DNA of 64,000 nt from Alphaproteobacteria bacterium (GCA_019635875.1 JAHBYP010000005.1:186001-250000), one strand, 5' to 3'. Shown: positions 8,871 through 18,907, counted from the first letter of the stretch. The notes: a model not told the origin generated them from the sequence alone. A program made the numbers and translations.

Positions 8871-8998
8871 CCTTCCCCCGGAGGGCAGGGCGATCGCACG
8901 GGGCGTCATCCTCCCTCTCCCCGCCTGCGGGGAGAGGGAGTGACGGCGCCCCCGAAACGCAATACTCGATCGCCCTTCCCCCTCCGGGGGAAGGCAGG
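8871..8998. repeat. Composite repeat: a family A hairpin nested inside family B ends
   Basis: The outer ends are family B hairpin halves (CCTTCCCCCGGAGGG at left, CTTCCCCCTCCGGGGGAAGG at right). Between them is a complete family A terminal hairpin (CTCCCTCTCCCCGCC with its mirrored GCGGGGAGAGGGAG). The inner family B arms are missing. It lies in the divergent gap between the ketopantoate-reductase-like gene and nadQ. Confidence 0.75.
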
Positions 8999-9059
8999 AA
9001 CGTACAAGCGGCTCTGTGTGGTTGCTACGACACGCGCCGGAACAATACTATCGACGGAC

Positions 9060-10019
9060 ATGCCATCATCCGCCGATCACGTCAGGAACGTCACGATCGA
9101 GCTCAACGCGGTCGTCGTCGCCCTGATCGACGGCGCGCCGCACGTATTGACGCTCGATGATGGCGCGCTGCTGCCCTCCGGTCCGTTCGAGAGCGACCAC
9201 CCGACCCTGCAGACCGGCCTGCGCGCCTGGGTCGAACGCCAGACGCGCCACCCATTGGGCTACACCGAGCAGCTCTATACCTTCGCCGACCGCAGCCGCG
9301 CCGACGCCTCGGGCCGACGCATCGTGTCGATCTCCTACCTCGCGCTGACCCGCGAGCATGTCGAGGCCGGACGGCGCGAGCCGGGCTGGCAGGACTGGTA
9401 TCGCTACTTCCCCTGGGAGGATTGGCGCGCCGGCGGCGCCGCGCCATTGGTGCGCGCCCTGCTCAATGGCCTGCAGCACTGGGCGGAGGCCGCGCCCGAT
9501 GCGGCGAGCAAGCGCCAGCGCCGCCAGCGCATCGAGATCGACTTCGACGCCACTTCGTGGAACGAGGACCTGGTGCTGCAGCGCTACGAGCTGCTCTACG
9601 AGGCCGGCCTGGTGCCCGAGGCCATCGCCACCCGCGCCGGCCGCGCCCGTCGGCCGGTCACCCACGCATTGCCGCCATCCCTGGGCGGCATGGCGATGCG
9701 TCACGACCATCGCCGCATCCTCGCCACCGGCATCGCCCGGCTGCGCGCCAAGATCAAGTACCGGCCGGTGGTCTTCGAGCTGATGCCGCCCGATTTCACG
9801 CTCGGCCAGCTGCAGGCCGCCGTCGAGGCCCTGGCCGGCAGGCCCTTGCACAAGCAGAACTTTCGCCGCCTGGTCGAGCAGCAGGGCCTGGTCGAGGAGA
9901 CCGGCGCCACGACGGCGGAAACCGGCGGGAGGCCGGCCAAGCTCTACCGCTTCCGCCGCGAGATCCTGCTCGAGCGCGCCGTCGCCGGCAGCAAGCTGCC
10001 GCTCGCCCGCCCCGCCTGA
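9060..10019 (+). CDS. nadQ: NadQ-type Nudix-fold transcriptional regulator of NAD synthesis
   Basis: The 319-residue product begins with a Nudix-like domain (about residues 10-150; IELNAVVVALIDG at the start, then FADRSRADASGRRIVSISYLAL). The C-terminal half resembles the winged-helix part of NrtR-like regulators (FTLGQLQAAVEALAGRPLHKQNFRRLVEQQ near 250-280). This is the COG4111 architecture, named NadQ in Alphaproteobacteria, where it is predicted to repress NAD biosynthesis genes in response to a pyridine-nucleotide-type ligand. It is immediately upstream of nadABC, and two palindromes lie between them. No strong Shine-Dalgarno precedes ATG 9060, so the start is the least certain part. Confidence 0.85.
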   Translation: MPSSADHVRNVTIELNAVVVALIDGAPHVLTLDDGALLPSGPFESDHPTLQTGLRAWVERQTRHPLGYTEQLYTFADRSRADASGRRIVSISYLALTREHVEAGRREPGWQDWYRYFPWEDWRAGGAAPLVRALLNGLQHWAEAAPDAASKRQRRQRIEIDFDATSWNEDLVLQRYELLYEAGLVPEAIATRAGRARRPVTHALPPSLGGMAMRHDHRRILATGIARLRAKIKYRPVVFELMPPDFTLGQLQAAVEALAGRPLHKQNFRRLVEQQGLVEETGATTAETGGRPAKLYRFRREILLERAVAGSKLPLARPA

Positions 10020-10059
10020 TCGCCTGCGAAATACCCACCGCGCGGTCACTTGACCATTC

Positions 10060-10107
10060 TTATGCTCAGGGCTAGCATAACCTCATTATTGCTCATTTAG
10101 AGCATAA
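10060..10107. promoter_or_regulatory. Predicted operator region for nadABC (tandem TTATGCTC-type palindromes)
   Basis: Two inverted repeats lie in the 98-base gap between nadQ and nadA: TTATGCT (10060-10066) with AGCATAA (10074-10080), and TGCTC (10090-10094) with GAGCA (10100-10104), extended to GAGCATAA (10107). The octamer TTATGCTC or its complement occurs twice, with one further 7-base match. The second palindrome ends 10 bases 5' of the preferred nadA start, placing it where a repressor would block initiation. NadQ, encoded next door, is the obvious candidate ligand; binding is inferred. Confidence 0.7.
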
Positions 10108-10117
10108 GAGGATGGCC

Positions 10118-11092
10118 ATGACAGTCCAACCAGACATTGCCCAGCTCTACGACCGCGTGCGCTCGGTGATCCTGCCGGCCGAGTGGTCGATGTTCACGCC
10201 CGACATCGAGGCGATCCATCGGCTGAAGCGCGAGCGCAACGCCGTCATTCTGGCGCACAACTACCAGACGCCGGAGATCTTCCACGGCGTCGCCGACATC
10301 GTCGGCGACAGCCTGGCGCTGGCGCGCGAGGCGATGAAGAGCGACGCCGACATCATCGTGCTGGCCGGCGTGCACTTCATGGCCGAGACCGCCAAGCTGC
10401 TCAACCCCTCGCGCACGGTGCTGACCCCCGATCCCCGGGCCGGCTGCTCGCTCGCCGCCTCGATCACCGCCGAGGACGTGCGCCTGCTGCGCCGGCGCTG
10501 GCCCGGCGTGCCGATCGTCGCCTACGTCAACACCTCCGCCGCGGTGAAGGCGGAGTGCGACATCTGCTGCACGTCCGGCAACGCGCGCAAGATCGTCGAG
10601 AGTCTGGGCGTGCCGAAGGTGATCATGCTGCCCGACGAGTACCTGGCGCAGAACATTGCCCGGGAAACCGAGGTCGAGATCATCGCCTGGGCCGGCCACT
10701 GCGAGGTGCACGAGCGCTTCACCCCCGACGACATCCGCAGCCTGCGCGAGCGCCATCCCGGCGTGGTCGTGCTCGCCCATCCCGAATGCCCGCCCGCAGT
10801 GGTGGCCGAAGCCGACTTCACCGGCTCGACCGCGGCCATGGCCGAGTACGTCACGCGCGAGCGGCCGGGCCGCGTCGTGCTGATGACCGAGTGCTCGATG
10901 AGCGACAATATCGCCGCGCTGCATCCCGAGCTCGACTTCGTGCGGCCGTGCAACCTCTGCCCGCACATGAAGCGCATCACGCTGCCCAAGATCCGCCGCG
11001 CGCTGGAGACGCTCAGGCACGAGGTGACGATCGATCCCGCCGTCGCCGCCGCCGCCCGCCGCTCGGTCGAGCGCATGCTGGAGGTGCGGTGA
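10118..11092 (+). CDS. nadA: Quinolinate synthase
   Basis: NadA condenses iminoaspartate (from NadB) with dihydroxyacetone phosphate to give quinolinate, using a [4Fe-4S] cluster. The 324-residue product shows the family segments: AVILAHNYQTPEI near residue 37, GDSLALAR, VHFMAETAKLLNP, and cysteines in the expected places (AGCSLA, GHCEVHE, CNLCPHM near the C terminus). The size fits the shorter NadA group. I prefer ATG 10118 because AAGAGGA lies 5-6 bases upstream; the ATG at 10112 would be too close to that site. First gene of nadABC, and downstream of the NadQ-type operator palindromes. Confidence 0.95.
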   Translation: MTVQPDIAQLYDRVRSVILPAEWSMFTPDIEAIHRLKRERNAVILAHNYQTPEIFHGVADIVGDSLALAREAMKSDADIIVLAGVHFMAETAKLLNPSRTVLTPDPRAGCSLAASITAEDVRLLRRRWPGVPIVAYVNTSAAVKAECDICCTSGNARKIVESLGVPKVIMLPDEYLAQNIARETEVEIIAWAGHCEVHERFTPDDIRSLRERHPGVVVLAHPECPPAVVAEADFTGSTAAMAEYVTRERPGRVVLMTECSMSDNIAALHPELDFVRPCNLCPHMKRITLPKIRRALETLRHEVTIDPAVAAAARRSVERMLEVR

Positions 11093-11095
11093 CCG

Positions 11096-11255
11096 CTTCT
11101 CCTTCTCCCCGCGAAGGCGGGGAGAAGGTGCCCGAAGGGCGGATGAGGGGCTTCGCAGAGTCTCAACAGCGGCGGCATGAGTTGTTGCACGAAGAAGCCC
11201 CTCATCCGCCTCGCTAACGCTCGGCACCTTCTCCCCGCCTTCGCGGGGAGAAGGG
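11096..11255. repeat. Family D intergenic palindrome
   Basis: Terminal hairpins CTTCTCCCCGCGAAGGCGGG and its mirror CCCGCCTTCGCGGGGAGAAG flank inner arms GGATGAGGGGCTTC and GAAGCCCCTCATCC. The arms carry GCCCGAAGGGC on the left and a CCTCGCTAACGCTCGG variant on the right. It lies inside the nad operon between nadA and nadB, so it would be transcribed as a long hairpin. Single copy in this window. Confidence 0.88.
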
Positions 11256-11277
11256 AAGAACACACAAGACACCAACC

Positions 11278-12828
11278 ATGAACCCCATCCTCCGCAATCA
11301 ACCCGTCATCATCGGCGACGGTCTCGCCGGGCTGATGACGGCGCTGCTGCTGGCGCCGCAACCGGTGGTGCTGCTCGCCCGCGCGGCGCTGGGCGATGGC
11401 GCGGCGTCGCAACTCTCGCAGGGCGGCATCGCCGCCGCGCTGGGCGACGACGACCGCGCCTCGCTGCACGCCGCCGATACCTGCGCCGCCGGCGACGGAC
11501 TCACCGATCCGATGGTCGCCGCGCGCATCGCCACGGCGGGCCCCGCCGCCATCGCCCGTCTGGTCGATCTCGGCGTCGCCTTCGACCGCGACGCGACGGG
11601 CCGCCTGGCGCTGGGCCTGGAGGCCGCGCACAGCCGCCGCCGCATCGTGCATGCCGCCGGCGACGGCACCGGCGCCGCCATCATGCGCGCGCTGATCGAC
11701 GCCGTGCGCCGCACGCCGTCGATCGCCGTCGTCGAAGCGATGCAGGCGCGCCGCCTGCTGGTCGACGAGCAGGGCACATCGGGCGTGCTGGCGGCGGGAG
11801 GATCGGGCGCCTGCGTCCTGCCCACGCGCATGGTCGTGCTCGCCACCGGCGGGCTGGGCGGGCTGTTCCGCCACACGACCAATCCGCTGGGCGCCATCGG
11901 TCACGGCGTGGCGCTCGCGGCGCGCGCCGGCGCGACCGTCGCCGACATGGAATTCGTGCAGTTCCACCCCACCGCGCTCGATGTCGGGCGCGATCCGATG
12001 CCGCTGGTCAGCGAGGCGGTGCGCGGCGAGGGCGCCGTGCTGGTCGACGAGACCGGGTATCGCTTCCTCGAGGGCAAGGGCCGTGCCGAGCTCGAGCCGC
12101 GCGACGTCGTCGCCCGCGGCGTCGCGGCGCATCTCGCCGCCGGCCATCGCGTCTTCCTCGATGCGCGCGAAGCGCTGGGCGCACGCTTCGCCCAACGCTT
12201 CCCGGCCATCACCGCGCTCTGCCGCGAGTCGGGCATCGATCCCGTGACGCAGCCGATCCCGGTGCGGCCGGCGGCCCACTACCAGATGGGCGGCATCGCC
12301 GTCGACGACGATGGCCGCGCCACGGTGGACGGCCTGTGGGCCTGCGGCGAGGTCGCCGCGACCGGCCTGCACGGCGCCAATCGCCTCGCCAGCAACTCGC
12401 TGCTCGAAGCCGTGGTCACGGCGCAACGCGCGGCCCGCAGCGTTTCCGGGACCATGACCGCGCGAGCCACAACGCCACAGCCAGCGATGCTGCCGCCGGC
12501 GCCCGATCCCACCGACGTGCGCGCGACGATCAGCGAAGCCCTGGGCGTGGTGCGCGAGCGTGCCGGCATCGAGCGTGCCATGGAGCGCCTGCAGCCCCTG
12601 GCCTTCGGCGCGACGGCGGCGGCCGATCCCGCGCTGGTCGGCCTGCTGATCGCGACGGCGGCGCTGGCCCGCACCGAAAGCCGCGGCGGCCACTGGCGTC
12701 GCGACTTCCCGCGAACCTCGCCCGCCTGGGCCCATCGCCTGACGCAGCGCGTGAACGACGGCGGCCCGCATGTCGTCTGTCGCATGATGCCGTCGCACGC
12801 ATCCCGCACTCTTGCCGCCGGAGACTGA
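11278..12828 (+). CDS. nadB: L-aspartate oxidase
   Basis: NadB oxidises L-aspartate to iminoaspartate with FAD, feeding NadA. The 516-residue product begins with an FAD-binding GDGLAGLMTALLL segment, shows SQGGIAAALG.DD near residue 45, the HSRRRI.HA.GDGTG segment near 120-130, EFVQFHPTAL near 224, and the HYQMGGI....G.T...GLWACGEVAATGLHGANRLASNSLLE signature (in outline) near 330-370. This is standard for fumarate-reductase-like flavoproteins of the NadB branch. The first glycine of the dinucleotide motif reads IIGDGLAG, normal for the family. It overlaps neither neighbour; nadC starts 3 bases after its stop, indicating translational coupling. Confidence 0.95.
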   Translation: MNPILRNQPVIIGDGLAGLMTALLLAPQPVVLLARAALGDGAASQLSQGGIAAALGDDDRASLHAADTCAAGDGLTDPMVAARIATAGPAAIARLVDLGVAFDRDATGRLALGLEAAHSRRRIVHAAGDGTGAAIMRALIDAVRRTPSIAVVEAMQARRLLVDEQGTSGVLAAGGSGACVLPTRMVVLATGGLGGLFRHTTNPLGAIGHGVALAARAGATVADMEFVQFHPTALDVGRDPMPLVSEAVRGEGAVLVDETGYRFLEGKGRAELEPRDVVARGVAAHLAAGHRVFLDAREALGARFAQRFPAITALCRESGIDPVTQPIPVRPAAHYQMGGIAVDDDGRATVDGLWACGEVAATGLHGANRLASNSLLEAVVTAQRAARSVSGTMTARATTPQPAMLPPAPDPTDVRATISEALGVVRERAGIERAMERLQPLAFGATAAADPALVGLLIATAALARTESRGGHWRRDFPRTSPAWAHRLTQRVNDGGPHVVCRMMPSHASRTLAAGD

Positions 12829-12831
12829 ACC

Positions 12832-13707
12832 ATGACGCTCCCTCCCCTGCCCGCCCTGATGATCGAAGCGCCGGTTCGCGCCGCGCTGCTGGAAGACCTC
12901 GGCCGCGCCGGCGACATCACCACCTCGGCGATCATTCCGGTCGAGGCGCGCGCCGAGACGGCGCTGGTGGCGCGCCAGCCGGGCGTGGTCGCCGGCCTCG
13001 ACGTCGCCGCGCTCGCCTTCCGCCTGATCGATCCGACGATCGAAACGCGCATCGCCCGTGCCGATGGCACGCGGGTCGAACCGGGCGATGGCATCGCCGT
13101 GATCTCGGGTCCGACGCGCGGCATCCTCACCGCCGAGCGCGTGGCGCTGAACTTCCTCGGACATCTCAGCGGCGTGGCCTCGGCGACGGCCACTCTCGTT
13201 GCGGCCGTGGCCGGCCACAAGGCGCGCATCTGCTGCACGCGCAAGACGCTGCCCGGCCTGCGCGCGTTGCAGAAATATGCCGTGCGCGCCGGCGGCGGCG
13301 TCAACCACCGCTTCGGCCTCGACGATGCCGTGCTGATCAAGGACAACCACGTCGCCGCCGCCGGTGGCGTGGGCAACGCGATCCGTGGCGCGCGCGACGG
13401 CGTCGGCCATCTGGTGAAGATCGAGGTCGAGGTCGATTCGCTCGAGCAGCTCGATGAGGCGATGGCGGTGGGCGTCGATGCCGTGCTGCTCGACAACATG
13501 ACGCCGCCGATGCTGGCCGAGGCGGTGCGCCGCGTCGCCGGCCGCGCCGTCACCGAAGCCTCCGGCCGCATCACGCCGGCGACGGCGCCGGCCATCGCCG
13601 CCAGCGGCGTCGACCTGATCTCGGCCGGCTGGCTGACCCACAGCGCCCAGGTGCTCGACATCGGACTGGACTGGCTCGCACAGGACGGCCGACGCGCGGC
13701 GGCTTGA
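12832..13707 (+). CDS. nadC: Nicotinate-nucleotide pyrophosphorylase (quinolinate phosphoribosyltransferase)
   Basis: NadC converts quinolinate and PRPP to nicotinate mononucleotide, the third step of de novo NAD synthesis. The 291-residue product has the family hallmarks: [10 protein letters not shown] near residue 22, [15 protein letters not shown] near 100, RKTLPGLR near 139 with the active-site Arg and Lys, GGGVNHR.GL.D..LIKDNH near 155-175, and EVEVDSL near 203. Length is typical. The start codon follows the nadB stop by three bases. It closes the nadABC operon; family B repeat 1 follows. Confidence 0.96.
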   Translation: MTLPPLPALMIEAPVRAALLEDLGRAGDITTSAIIPVEARAETALVARQPGVVAGLDVAALAFRLIDPTIETRIARADGTRVEPGDGIAVISGPTRGILTAERVALNFLGHLSGVASATATLVAAVAGHKARICCTRKTLPGLRALQKYAVRAGGGVNHRFGLDDAVLIKDNHVAAAGGVGNAIRGARDGVGHLVKIEVEVDSLEQLDEAMAVGVDAVLLDNMTPPMLAEAVRRVAGRAVTEASGRITPATAPAIAASGVDLISAGWLTHSAQVLDIGLDWLAQDGRRAAA

Positions 13708-13731
13708 GGCAGCATCAAAGCATTCCCACTT

Positions 13732-13851
13732 CCTTCCCCCGGAGGGGGAAGGTGCCCGAAGGGCGGAAGGGGGATGTCGAAGACGAACACCGGTGTTGTT
13801 GAAGCATCCCCCTTCCGTCGCTTCGCGCCACCTTCCCCCTCCGGGGGAAGG
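13732..13851. repeat. Family B intergenic palindrome, copy 1
   Basis: Terminal hairpins CCTTCCCCCGGAGGGGGAAG and its mirror enclose inner arms GGGGGATGTCGAAGAC and a diverged complement. The left arm carries GCCCGAAGGGC and the right arm carries the other variant (CGTCGCTTCGCGCC). It lies between nadC and the E1 alpha gene. Confidence 0.92.
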
Positions 13852-13874
13852 ACGTTGATTCGAGTGCTCGATGG

Positions 13875-13897
13875 GGCCGGCATCTTTGTTGCCGGCC
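13875..13897. terminator. Possible hairpin terminator downstream of nadC
   Basis: GGCCGGCA at 13875-13882 pairs perfectly with TGCCGGCC at 13890-13897 across a 7-base loop. There is no T tract, so a role as an intrinsic terminator is uncertain. The rest of the 183-base gap between the family B repeat and the E1 alpha gene shows no gene. Confidence 0.35.
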
Positions 13898-13992
13898 GCG
13901 CGGCGCCGCCAGCCACGATCGTGCGTGCGCGCCGTGCCGGGCGCCACAAGCAGAGCCGAGTGCGGGCGTTCTTGCCACTGCTCATGGAGTAG

Positions 13993-15267
<1,275 letters not shown>

Positions 15268-15282
15268 TGACTTCCTGTTCTT

Positions 15283-15410
15283 ACCTTCCCCCGGAGGGGG
15301 AAGGTGGCGCGCGCAGCGCGACGGATGGGGGATGTCGAAGACGAACGCGGGAGTTCGGCTTCGACATCCCCCATCCGCCCTTCGGGCACCTTCCCCCTCC
15401 GGGGGAAGGT
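15283..15410. repeat. Family B intergenic palindrome, copy 2
   Basis: Terminal hairpins ACCTTCCCCCGGAGGGGGAA and mirror enclose GGGGGATGTCGAAGAC and its complement. The arm variants are the reverse of copy 1: CGCGCGCAGCGCG-type on the left and GCCCTTCGGGC on the right. It separates the E1 alpha and E1 beta genes, and GGGGAAGG and AAGGGAG at its end precede the E1 beta start. Confidence 0.92.
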
Positions 15411-15424
15411 AAGGGAGTGTAGCC

Positions 15425-16438
15425 ATGCCGCGCAGGACGATGGTCGAGGCGATCCGCGACGCCATGGATGTCTCGATGCAGCGCGACGACAACGTCGTCG
15501 TGTTCGGCGAGGATGTCGGCTATTTCGGCGGCGTGTTCCGCTGCACCCAGGGCCTGCAACAGAAATTCGGCTCGAGCCGCTGCTTCGACACGCCGATCAG
15601 TGAACTGGGCATCGTCGGCACCGCCGTCGGCATGGCGGCCTATGGCCTGCGGCCCTGCATCGAGATCCAGTTCGCCGACTACATGTATCCGGCCTACGAC
15701 CAGATCGTCTCGGAAGCCGCGCGGCTGCGCTATCGCTCCAACGGCCAGTTCACCGTGCCGATGGTGGTGCGCATGCCGACCGGCGGCGGCATCTTCGGCG
15801 GCCAGACGCACAGCCAGAGCCCGGAGGCGCTGTTCACCCATGTCTCGGGCCTGAAGACGGTGGTGCCGTCCAACCCCTACGACGCCAAGGGCCTGCTGAT
15901 CGCCGCGATCGAGGACAACGATCCGGTGATCTTCCTCGAGCCCAAGCGCCTCTACAACGGCCCGTTCGACGGCCATCACGACAAGCCGGTGACGCCGTGG
16001 GCGCGTCATGCGCTGGGCGAGGTGCCCGACGGCCACTACACCGTGCCGCTGGGCAAGGCGATCGTGCGCCGTCCCGGTACAGCGGTGACGGTGCTGGCCT
16101 ACGGCACCATGGTCTATGTCAGTGAAGCCGCCGCGGAAGAGACCGGCATCGATGCCGAGATCATCGACCTGCGCACCCTGGTGCCCTACGACCTCGACAC
16201 CATCGCCGCCTCGGTGCGCAAGACCGGCCGCTGCGTCGTCGTGCACGAGGCGACCCTGACCTCGGGCTTCGGCGCCGAGCTCAGCGCGCTGGTGCAGGAG
16301 AATTTCTTCTACCATCTGGAGGCGCCGGTGATGCGCGTCACCGGCTGGGACACGCCCTATCCGCATGCCCAGGAGTGGGACTATTTCCCCGGACCGCAGC
16401 GTGTCGGTCGCACGCTCAAGGCCGTGATGGAGGCCTGA
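15425..16438 (+). CDS. bkdA2: Branched-chain 2-oxoacid dehydrogenase E1 component, beta subunit
   Basis: The 337-residue product is the E1 beta subunit (transketolase-like pyrimidine-binding domain followed by the C-terminal domain). Visible family signatures are VFGEDVGYFGGVFR near residue 23, the ETPISE-like FDTPISELGIVG segment, IEIQFADYM.PA.DQI near 78, and GG.FGGQTHSQSPEA near 123. With BkdA1 it forms the heterotetrameric E1. In most genomes E2 and E3 follow directly; here a convergent aminotransferase gene begins 36 bases downstream and the E2 gene is 2.7 kb away. Confidence 0.93.
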   Translation: MPRRTMVEAIRDAMDVSMQRDDNVVVFGEDVGYFGGVFRCTQGLQQKFGSSRCFDTPISELGIVGTAVGMAAYGLRPCIEIQFADYMYPAYDQIVSEAARLRYRSNGQFTVPMVVRMPTGGGIFGGQTHSQSPEALFTHVSGLKTVVPSNPYDAKGLLIAAIEDNDPVIFLEPKRLYNGPFDGHHDKPVTPWARHALGEVPDGHYTVPLGKAIVRRPGTAVTVLAYGTMVYVSEAAAEETGIDAEIIDLRTLVPYDLDTIAASVRKTGRCVVVHEATLTSGFGAELSALVQENFFYHLEAPVMRVTGWDTPYPHAQEWDYFPGPQRVGRTLKAVMEA

Positions 16439-16474
16439 GAGCAGGTGCGCCCTCTGCTCCTCGCATCACTGGCG

Positions 16475-17857
16475 TCAATCGAACTTCACCGTCGACAAGG
16501 CGCGGTCCAGCGTAGCGACGATCCGGTCGCACTCGGCGCGGGTGATGACCAGCGGCGGCGACATGGTGATCGTGTTGCCGTAGCGCCGCCCGCCAACCGA
16601 CCGCCCGACCAGGAGGCCGTTGTCGCGGCAGTACTCATGGACCGCGGTGATGGCCTGCGGGCTGACCGGCTCCTTGCTGGCGCGGTCCTTCACCAGCTCG
16701 ACGCCGATGAGCAGGCCCTTGCCGCGGATATCTCCGACCACCTTGTGCTTCATCAAGGTGCGCAGCCCGTCCTGCAGATAGGCGCCCATCTCGGCCGCGC
16801 GGTCGGCGAGCTTCTCGGCTTCCAGGATCTCGATGTTGCGGACGGCGACCGCGGCCGAGACCGGATGCCCGCCGTAGGTATTGACCTGACCGACCTGCCG
16901 GTTTTCCGACGCCTCGCCGTAGAAGCTGTCGAACACGTTGTTCTTCACCACCGTCGCGGCGATCGGCAGATAGGCGCTCGATATGCCCTTGGCGATCGCG
17001 ACAATGTCCGGCGCGACGTCATAGTGCTGGTGAGCGAACATCTTGCCGGTTCGGCCGAAGCCGTTGATCACCTCGTCGATGTGCAGAAGGATGCCGTACT
17101 TGCGGCAAAGCTTCTCCACCTCGGGCAGGTACTCGTCGGGCGGCACGGCGACGCCGACGCCGCTCATGATCGGCTCGATCAGCACTTCTGCGACCGTCTC
17201 GGGACCTTCGCCCAGGATGGTGTTCTCGATGTTCTTGACGCAGGCCAAGCCGCAGCTCGGATAGTCGAGGCCGAACGGGCAGCGATAGCAGTGGGGATGG
17301 GCGACATGCACGAAGTCGCCCGAGTAGGGCTCGAACTTCGCCTTGCGCTCACCCATGCCACCGGCGTCCAGGGTCGCGAGAGTCGTGCCGTGATAGGAGA
17401 AGTAGCGGCTGATCGTCTTGAAGCGATAGTGCCCAGGGTGCTCGTGCTTCATGTACTGGCGGGCGATCTTGAAGCCGGCCTCGTTCGCTTCGGAACCCGA
17501 ATTGACGAAGTAGGTGTGATACCCGCCGCCCATCAGCTCGTTGATCTTCTCGGCCAACGCCGCGGCCGGCACGTTCATCGCGGTGTGTGGGAAATAGGCG
17601 AGCTCCCGCAGCTGCGCCGCCGCAACCTCGGCAAGTTCGGTGCGGCCGTACCCGATGTTGACGCACCACAGGCCGGCCATGGCATCGAGATAGGCGGTTC
17701 CATCGGCATCGTAGATCGTCGAGCCTTCAGCGCCGGTCACCACGATCTGCTTGGCCTCCAGCGCCTTGTGCTGGACGATGGGATGGAGAACGTTGCTCAG
17801 ATCCCGGTTCACAACGGCCTGTCGGATGGCAGGGTCGGGTGCGTTGGTGAGTGACAT
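16475..17857 (-). CDS. Class III PLP-dependent aminotransferase (omega-amino acid/taurine-pyruvate type)
   Basis: This 460-residue protein carries the class III aminotransferase landmarks: SGSEANE at 120-126, YHGTT near 155, DEVINGFGRTG from 261 with the PLP-binding Asp, and the Schiff-base Lys at 290 in IAKGISS. The family transfers the amino group of beta-alanine, taurine, putrescine or related terminal amines to pyruvate; which one is not decidable by eye. A cysteine cluster, C190, C193, C202 and C206 (HCYRCPFG...SCGLAC), is notable. It is divergent from an IclR regulator across 261 bases, a usual arrangement for substrate-induced catabolic genes, and lies inside the otherwise contiguous bkd genes. 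Confidence 0.85.
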   Translation of the reverse strand: MSLTNAPDPAIRQAVVNRDLSNVLHPIVQHKALEAKQIVVTGAEGSTIYDADGTAYLDAMAGLWCVNIGYGRTELAEVAAAQLRELAYFPHTAMNVPAAALAEKINELMGGGYHTYFVNSGSEANEAGFKIARQYMKHEHPGHYRFKTISRYFSYHGTTLATLDAGGMGERKAKFEPYSGDFVHVAHPHCYRCPFGLDYPSCGLACVKNIENTILGEGPETVAEVLIEPIMSGVGVAVPPDEYLPEVEKLCRKYGILLHIDEVINGFGRTGKMFAHQHYDVAPDIVAIAKGISSAYLPIAATVVKNNVFDSFYGEASENRQVGQVNTYGGHPVSAAVAVRNIEILEAEKLADRAAEMGAYLQDGLRTLMKHKVVGDIRGKGLLIGVELVKDRASKEPVSPQAITAVHEYCRDNGLLVGRSVGGRRYGNTITMSPPLVITRAECDRIVATLDRALSTVKFD

Positions 17858-18070
17858 GGCTCCCTCGCGATTCGGCTAGCGGATGTGGCCCGGCGCGGGT
17901 GGTGCGCTGCGGCTGAGACGTGTCGAATTGGTGTCGAGGGCGCCTAGCCTCGCTTCTCCGCCACCCGGCGTGGTCCTGCACGTGAGACGAGCTATCTGAC
18001 TGACCGCCCAAAGAAACACGGCACCCAAGCATTGGGACGGTAGGTCCGGTGCAGGCCGTTGTCAAATTGG

Positions 18071-18104
18071 CACTAGTTGAGATAGTGTTGCAAATATAAC
18101 AACA
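18071..18104. promoter_or_regulatory. Operator-like palindromes in the aminotransferase/IclR divergent promoter
   Basis: CACTA (18071-18075) is mirrored by TAGTG (18083-18087), and TGTTG (18086-18090) by CAACA (18100-18104). Both lie within 48 bases of the IclR start, in a locally AT-rich stretch (CAAATATAAC). The rest of the 261-base intergenic region holds no gene. Binding by the adjacent IclR protein is a guess from position. Confidence 0.45.
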
Positions 18105-18118
18105 TCCGTGGACGCTGC

Positions 18119-18907
18119 ATGAAGACGGCACGGAAGGCGATCCGACTCCTTCGCCAGTTCACCCGCGAGGAGCCTGACCTCGGTGTCAGCGAGCTTGCGC
18201 GCCGCCTGGAGATGGATCGGGCCGGCGTCCATCGTCTACTGCGCGCCATGATGCTCGAGCGTTTCATCGAGCAGGACCCGGAGACGCAGCGATATCGCCT
18301 GGGCTTCGGCGTGCTCGACGTCGCCGCCGTGCGGCTCAGCCAGCATGGGCTGCTCAACATCGCGCCGCCGCACCTCGAGCGGTTGCGGGATGAAATCGGC
18401 GAAACTGTTGCGATCCTCGTCGCGGACGGACACGAGTCGGTGTGCCTGGCGGTAGTCGAAAGCAGGCACATGGTGCGTGTCGGCTACGATATCGGTGAAC
18501 GAGCGCCACTGTACGCGTCGGCGGGTGGCCAGGTGCTGCTGGCGTATTTTGCCGAGGCCGATCGACATGTGGTCTATGCTGCCGGCCTGCGACGGTACAC
18601 ACCGCGCACACTGACCGACGTCGTGGTCCTGGAAAAGCGACTGGCCCACATTCGCGCGAAGCGCGCGGGTTGGGCCGAAGACAGCTATTTCGAAGGCGTT
18701 GTCGGCGCTGCCGCACCGATCTTCGATCCGAAGCAGCGGGTTTCCGCGGTGGTCACCCTGGCGGCGCCGATGCAGCGCTGCGGCGTGGGCGACCTGCCAC
18801 GGCTGAGTGCCGCGGCACGGCGCACGGCCGAGGCCATTGCCGAAGAATGGTCAGGGCTGTCCGTGCGCAGCCAGCGGTTGGCGGTAGGACCGGCACGGCC
18901 CATCTAG
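18119..18907 (+). CDS. IclR-family transcriptional regulator
   Basis: The 262-residue product has an N-terminal winged helix (ALKAIRLL-like KTARKAIRLLRQF, LGVSELARRLEMDRAGVHRLLRAM near 20-45). It then has the IclR effector domain with the typical GETVAILV.DG...C.A.VES, APLYASAGGQVLLAY near 140 and GWAEDSYFEGVVGAAAPIFD near 180-200. It sits divergent from the aminotransferase and most likely controls it. Size and domain order are standard. The ATG at 18119 has no clear Shine-Dalgarno; the helix-turn-helix begins within ten residues, so a later start is unlikely. Confidence 0.9.
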   Translation: MKTARKAIRLLRQFTREEPDLGVSELARRLEMDRAGVHRLLRAMMLERFIEQDPETQRYRLGFGVLDVAAVRLSQHGLLNIAPPHLERLRDEIGETVAILVADGHESVCLAVVESRHMVRVGYDIGERAPLYASAGGQVLLAYFAEADRHVVYAAGLRRYTPRTLTDVVVLEKRLAHIRAKRAGWAEDSYFEGVVGAAAPIFDPKQRVSAVVTLAAPMQRCGVGDLPRLSAAARRTAEAIAEEWSGLSVRSQRLAVGPARPI

